Shown here: positions 59,946 to 64,000 of the stretch, piece by piece
Layout of the letters: every line of letters begins with the position of its first letter
Numbering within the stretch: the stretch's first letter is position 1
DNA from: Sphaerotilus mobilis
GTDB taxonomy: Bacteria; Pseudomonadota; Gammaproteobacteria; Burkholderiales; Burkholderiaceae_C
Reading direction: 5' to 3'
Length of the DNA stretch: 64,000 nucleotides
Assembly: GCF_004216565.1 (NCBI RefSeq)
Contig: NZ_SGWV01000009.1
Span: 62,001-126,000 of the forward strand
The notes under the pieces: model-generated
What the model saw: the letters and a program-made list of their open reading frames with translations, nothing else
Database searches by the model: none
What the model was told of the DNA's origin: nothing
Position numbers and translations under genes: made by a program

Positions 59946-60890
59946 ATGGTCCAGCCCCCCACGACGGCCCCCTCCGACCCGGTCCCGACACCCGGTCTGG
60001 ACGGCCGCACGATGCTCGATCCGGCCGCCGTGACGCGCCTGCGGCAACAGCGCCGGGCCGATGCACCGCAGCCCTGGCTGCACGGCGAGATCGCCCGCCG
60101 CATGGCCGATCGGCTGAGCCTGGTCCGGCAAGCGCCGACCGAGGTGCTGGACTGGTGGCCCGAGCGCGCCGAGGGGACCGACGCCCTGGTCGCCGCCTGC
60201 CCGCAGGCACGCCGGTGGCAGGTCGAGGCGGGAGACCCGAACGCGTCGATCCGCCCAGCGCCCACGCCCGACAAAGCCTGGTGGCGCCAGCTGCTCGACA
60301 AGGTCGCCAGCAGCGACACGCCGGCCGCGCCGCCGGTCGACCTGCTGTGGGCCAACATGATGCTGCACTGGGCCGATCCGCTGCCCGCACTGCTGGCACA
60401 GTGGCACCGGGCGATCCGGGTCGACGGCTACTTGATGTTCTCGAGCTTCGGCCCCGACACGCTGCGTGAGCTGCGGCCGATCTACCGCGCCGCCGGCTGG
60501 GGCGAGCCGGCCAGTCCCTGCATCGACATGCATGACCTGGGCGACGAGCTGGTCCGCGCCGGCTTCGCCGACCCGGTCATGGACATGGAGACGCTGAAGC
60601 TGAGCTGGGCCGGCGCGCCCGCCCTGCTTGCCGAGCTGCGCAGCCTTGGCCGCAACACCCATCCACAACGCCACGCCGGCCTGCGCACGCCGCGCTGGAA
60701 CCAGCGCCTGCAGGAAACCCTTGCAGAGCAGCTGGCAGGGCCTGACGGACGCCTGACGCTCACGTTTGAAATCGTCTACGGGCATGCATTTCGTGCCGTC
60801 ACGCGTGCAAAGGTCAGCGCGCAGACCTCCATCACGCTGGACGCGATGCGCGAAATGACGCGTCGACGCAACCCGCCCGAGGGTGCATGA
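59946..60890 (+). CDS. BioC-like SAM-dependent methyltransferase
   Basis: A 314-residue protein. The C-terminal two-thirds fits the BioC/methyltransferase-11 group: DLLWANMMLHWADPLPALLAQWHRAIRVDGYLMFSSFGPDTLRELR is its hallmark, followed by DMHDLGDELVRAGF. The N-terminal SAM-binding glycine motif is not conserved in the usual form, and an insert occupies that region (about 75-120). BioC protects malonyl-ACP as a methyl ester for biotin synthesis, but no bio genes are near. ATG 59946 is chosen, with TATACT upstream. Confidence 0.8.
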   Translation: MVQPPTTAPSDPVPTPGLDGRTMLDPAAVTRLRQQRRADAPQPWLHGEIARRMADRLSLVRQAPTEVLDWWPERAEGTDALVAACPQARRWQVEAGDPNASIRPAPTPDKAWWRQLLDKVASSDTPAAPPVDLLWANMMLHWADPLPALLAQWHRAIRVDGYLMFSSFGPDTLRELRPIYRAAGWGEPASPCIDMHDLGDELVRAGFADPVMDMETLKLSWAGAPALLAELRSLGRNTHPQRHAGLRTPRWNQRLQETLAEQLAGPDGRLTLTFEIVYGHAFRAVTRAKVSAQTSITLDAMREMTRRRNPPEGA

Positions 60891-61277
60891 CACCTCTGGC
60901 CTCCGCGACTTGTGAACATTCTTTGCGAGCCCGTTGGCCCCTCGTAGAATTCACGGGTTGAGCTGCAAGGCGACGCAATGATCCCGATCAAGTGCTTCAT
61001 GCCCTTGACTTGATCCTCACCAAGGCCCGCGCACTGTCGTGGGCCGCTTCGTGTCAGAGCTGGCACGACGCAAGGTGATGCGAGCCCCAGTCGCACCAAG
61101 TGTCCTGCCACGACATCCGGACCGATCTGGATGACGTGGTCACCGGGCCTCGGGCACAGTGACCGAGCATCGTCCCGCCGCCGGGGCGGAGCGGGCGGTC
61201 AGGCAACTCTCAAGCGCAGCGTGTCGAACCCGGCAAGGTCCGGGCGGGCACCGGGTGATGAACGGAAAGTGAAGACG
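60891..61277 (+). promoter_or_regulatory. cytochrome oxidase promoter and long leader
   Basis: 387 bp without a gene. A promoter-like pair TTGCGA (60923-60928) and TAGAAT (60945-60950) with 16-bp spacing would leave a leader of about 320 nt before coxB. The leader contains an inverted pair GGTCAC (61138-61143)/GTGACC (61159-61164). No riboswitch is recognised. Confidence 0.55.
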
Positions 61278-62453
61278 ATGAAGACCATGAATGCTCTGCG
61301 ACGGCACCTGGCCCGGGTCGGCCTGGCCACGTGTGCGGCGCTGGCGACGCCAGCGACCTGGGCTGTCAACAGCCTGCCGGGCGGACCGGGCGTCAACCAG
61401 CTTGATCTGCCCATCGGTGCGAGCAAGATGTCCGCCGATCTGCACCAGCTGCACTGGATCATGATGATCATCTGTGCGGTGATCTTCGTGCTGGTCTTCG
61501 GCGTGATGTTCTATTCGATCATCAAGCATCGCAAATCCAAAGGCCACAAGCCGGCCAACTTCCACGAGAGCATCGCCGTGGAAATCGCCTGGACCGTCGT
61601 GCCCTTCGTGATCGTGATCGGCATGGGCGCGATGGCCACCAAGACCGTGGTCGCCCAGAAGGACACGACCAACGCCGACCTCACGATCAAGGCCACGGCC
61701 TATCAGTGGAAGTGGGGCTATGACTACCTGAAGGGCGAAGGCGAAGGCATCGGCTTCCTGTCGACGCTCGACACCAGCCACCGCGTCATGTCGGATTCGG
61801 GCAAGCCCGAGAACATCGACAACTACCTGCTCAAGGTGGACAACCCGCTGGTGGTGCCGGTCAACAAGAAAATCCGCGTGATCACCACTGCTGACGACGT
61901 GATCCACGCCTTCATGGTGCCGCAGTTCGGCATCAAGCAAGACGCGATCCCCGGTTTCGTGCGCGACACCTGGTTCCGCGCCGAGAAGGTTGGCGACTTC
62001 TATGGCCAGTGCGCCGAGCTGTGCGGCAAGGAACACGCCTACATGCCGATCCATGTGAAGGTGCTCTCGCAAGAGGACTACAGCGCATGGGCAGCCGAAG
62101 AGAAGAAGAAGCTTGCCGCCAAGGCCGATGATCCTGCCAAGGTCTGGGCGCTGCCCGATCTGGTCGCCCGTGGCGAGAAGGTCTACGCCGCCAACTGCCA
62201 GGCCTGCCACCAGGCCAACGGCAAGGGCGCCGGCCCGATCAAGCCGGTGGACGGCTCGCCGGTCGTGCTCGATGCCGACAAGACCAAGCAGATCGCCGTG
62301 CTGCTGAACGGCCAGAACAATGGTGCGATGCCTGCCTGGAAGCAGCTGTCCGACACCGAGATCGCCGCCGTCATCACCTACACGAAGAACAACTGGTCCA
62401 ACCAGACTGGGCAAATCGTGCAGCCGGCCGACGTCGTCGCGGCACGCAAGTAA
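61278..62453 (+). CDS. coxB: cytochrome c oxidase subunit II fused to cytochrome c (caa3 type)
   Basis: A 391-residue subunit with a signal peptide (about 1-29) and two membrane helices (about 58-80 and 100-120). The CuA domain has YQWKWGYDY, and the copper motif is [12 protein letters not shown] at about 244. A C-terminal cytochrome c domain ([14 protein letters not shown], about 306) makes it a caa3-type subunit that accepts electrons directly from cytochrome c. ATG 61278 is preceded by GGAAAG. The open frame upstream has no homology. It leads into coxA 29 bp on. Confidence 0.96.
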   Translation: MKTMNALRRHLARVGLATCAALATPATWAVNSLPGGPGVNQLDLPIGASKMSADLHQLHWIMMIICAVIFVLVFGVMFYSIIKHRKSKGHKPANFHESIAVEIAWTVVPFVIVIGMGAMATKTVVAQKDTTNADLTIKATAYQWKWGYDYLKGEGEGIGFLSTLDTSHRVMSDSGKPENIDNYLLKVDNPLVVPVNKKIRVITTADDVIHAFMVPQFGIKQDAIPGFVRDTWFRAEKVGDFYGQCAELCGKEHAYMPIHVKVLSQEDYSAWAAEEKKKLAAKADDPAKVWALPDLVARGEKVYAANCQACHQANGKGAGPIKPVDGSPVVLDADKTKQIAVLLNGQNNGAMPAWKQLSDTEIAAVITYTKNNWSNQTGQIVQPADVVAARK

Positions 62454-62482
62454 CACAGGCTCAACCGAGAGGTACACGAACC

Positions 62483-64000
62483 ATGAGCGCAGTTCTTCAC
62501 CCCGGCGGCCACGCCCACGACGGTCACGGTCATGACGACCACCACGACCACCATGCGCCGCATGGCTGGCGTCGCTGGGTCTTTGCGACCAACCACAAGG
62601 ACATCGGCACGCTGTATCTGCTGTTTGCCTTTGCCATGCTGATGATCGGCGGCATCCTGGCCCTGCTGATCCGCCTTGAGCTGTTCCAGCCGGGCCTGCA
62701 GTACGTGAACCCCGAACTGTTCAACTCGTTCACGACGATGCACGGGCTGATCATGGTGTTCGGCGCGATCATGCCGGCCTTCGTCGGCTTCGCGAACTGG
62801 ATGCTGCCGCTGCAGATCGGCGCCTCCGACATGGCCTTCGCCCGGATGAACAACTTCAGCTTCTGGCTGATGATCCCGGCGGCCATCATGCTGGTGGCGA
62901 GCTTCTTCATGCCCGGTGGCGCTCCCGCCGCTGGCTGGACGCTCTACGCGCCGCTGACGCTGCAGATGGGCCCGTCGATGGATGCCGGCATCTTCGCGAT
63001 GCACATCCTCGGCGCCTCGTCGATCATGGGTTCGATCAACATCATCGTCACCATCCTCAACATGCGCGCCCCTGGCATGACGCTGATGAAGATGCCGATG
63101 TTCGCGTGGACCTGGCTGATCACGGCCTATCTGCTGATCGCCGTCATGCCCGTGCTGGCCGGTGCCATCACGATGACGCTGACCGATCGCCACTTCGGCA
63201 CCACCTTCTTCAACCCCGCCGGCGGCGGTGACCCGATCCTGTACCAGCACGTGTTCTGGTTCTTCGGTCACCCCGAGGTCTACATCATGATCCTGCCGGC
63301 CTTCGGCATCGTGAGCCAGATCGTTCCGGCCTTCGCGCGCAAGAAGCTCTTCGGCTACGCCTCGATGGTCTATGCGACCGCCTCGATCGCGATCCTGTCT
63401 TTCATCGTGTGGGCCCACCACATGTACACGACCGGCATGCCGCTGACCGGCCAGCTGTTTTTCATGTACGCGACGATGCTGATCTCGGTGCCCACCGGCG
63501 TGAAGATCTTCAACTGGGTCGCCACGATGTGGAAGGGCTCGATGACCTTCGAGACCCCGATGCTGTGGGCCGTCGGCTTCATCTTCGTGTTCACGATGGG
63601 CGGCTTCACCGGCCTGATCCTGTCGATGGCACCGATCGACCAGCAGTTGCACGACACCTACTACGTGGTGGCCCACTTCCACTACGTGCTGGTGGCCGGC
63701 TCGCTGTTCGCGATGTTTGCGGGCGTCTACTACTGGGGTCCGAAGTGGACCGGTGTCATGTATTCCGAGACGCGCGGCAAGATCCACTTCTGGGCCTCGA
63801 TGTTCTTCTTCAACCTGACCTTCTTCCCGATGCACTTCCTCGGCCTGGCCGGCATGCCGCGCCGCTACGCCGACTACCCGCTGCAGTTCACCGACTTCAA
63901 CATGGTCGCGTCGATCGCCGGTCTGGGTTTTGGTCTGTGCCAGGTCTACTTCTTCCTGTTCGTCGTCGTCCCGATGATGCGCGGCCAGGGCGAGAAGGCC
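62483..64000 (+). CDS. coxA: cytochrome c oxidase subunit I (C-terminus beyond window)
   Basis: 506 residues are visible before the window ends and no stop has been reached. It has a His-rich N-terminus (ten His in the first 27 residues) and then NHKDIGTLY. Heme/copper ligands are in [11 protein letters not shown] (heme a His), [14 protein letters not shown] (CuB His and the cross-linked Tyr), AHHMYTTGM and [14 protein letters not shown]. This is the proton-pumping core of the terminal oxidase. GAGAGG lies upstream of the ATG. Confidence 0.96.
   Translation, partial: MSAVLHPGGHAHDGHGHDDHHDHHAPHGWRRWVFATNHKDIGTLYLLFAFAMLMIGGILALLIRLELFQPGLQYVNPELFNSFTTMHGLIMVFGAIMPAFVGFANWMLPLQIGASDMAFARMNNFSFWLMIPAAIMLVASFFMPGGAPAAGWTLYAPLTLQMGPSMDAGIFAMHILGASSIMGSINIIVTILNMRAPGMTLMKMPMFAWTWLITAYLLIAVMPVLAGAITMTLTDRHFGTTFFNPAGGGDPILYQHVFWFFGHPEVYIMILPAFGIVSQIVPAFARKKLFGYASMVYATASIAILSFIVWAHHMYTTGMPLTGQLFFMYATMLISVPTGVKIFNWVATMWKGSMTFETPMLWAVGFIFVFTMGGFTGLILSMAPIDQQLHDTYYVVAHFHYVLVAGSLFAMFAGVYYWGPKWTGVMYSETRGKIHFWASMFFFNLTFFPMHFLGLAGMPRRYADYPLQFTDFNMVASIAGLGFGLCQVYFFLFVVVPMMRGQGEKA

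Overview
The window is high-GC, gene-dense DNA from a betaproteobacterium of the order Burkholderiales. The Leptothrix/Sphaerotilus (sheathed bacteria) group is the best guess. The strongest clue is a mofA-mofB-mofC operon, which encodes a giant multicopper oxidase of the Leptothrix discophora manganese-oxidation type, an FKBP isomerase and a heme protein. It sits beside a full sox thiosulfate-oxidation cluster, a red-type (form IC-like) RuBisCO operon and a secB-gpsA-trmL-comF-bioC-coxBA housekeeping run typical of Burkholderiales. The species call is an inference from gene content.

Layout. 1-3.8 kb: the end of a DsbA-like gene, a LysR regulator and a three-gene transmembrane electron-transfer set (flavin/2Fe-2S reductase, cytochrome-b-like membrane protein, octaheme cytochrome c). 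3.8-7.0 kb: ahpF, ahpC and a LysE exporter. 7.1-12.8 kb: pqqABCDE on the minus strand, divergent from a histidine kinase/response regulator pair. 12.9-20.1 kb: an adenine/adenosine deaminase, an RND efflux system with a DUF2892 protein and an unusual CsoR-family regulator, then an ArsR regulator and a small cytochrome c. 20.2-31.3 kb: the Calvin cycle operon cbbL-S-X-F-P-T-Z-A-Y on the minus strand, ending in a strong terminator, with divergent cbbR. 31.3-45.5 kb: the sulfur-oxidation region. It holds SoxH/SoxW-like accessory genes, a flavocytochrome c sulfide dehydrogenase pair, a YeeE-type sulfur transporter, a DsrE-like protein, soxCDYZAXB and a SLAC1/TDT transporter. 45.6-56.3 kb: an orphan secretin, a PsiF-like protein and the mof operon with a SCO protein. 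56.3-57.0 kb: a long non-coding stretch upstream of mofA. 57.0-64.0 kb: secB, gpsA, trmL, comF, bioC-like, coxB and the start of coxA (cut by the window end).

How it fits together. The genes describe a facultative lithoautotroph. Electrons from sulfide and thiosulfate (Fcc, Sox), possibly from Mn(II) (Mof), would feed a caa3-type oxidase (cytochrome-c-fused CoxB) while the cbb operon fixes CO2. PQQ synthesis supports periplasmic quinoprotein dehydrogenases that are not seen here.

The most interesting non-coding signal is a 25-bp motif found at four places in the sox region (33761, 35606, 44213, 44428). Each lies next to a sulfur gene or gene pair, so it looks like an operator for a sulfur regulon. 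Other unexplained structure includes a 13-bp perfect hairpin after mofA, a long hairpin after soxD, a G-quadruplex motif between cbbX and cbbF, a two-copy structured repeat inside the ahpC-ahpF and cbbL-cbbS gaps, and hairpins built around the stop codons of convergent genes. No tRNA, rRNA, insertion sequence or CRISPR array was recognised.
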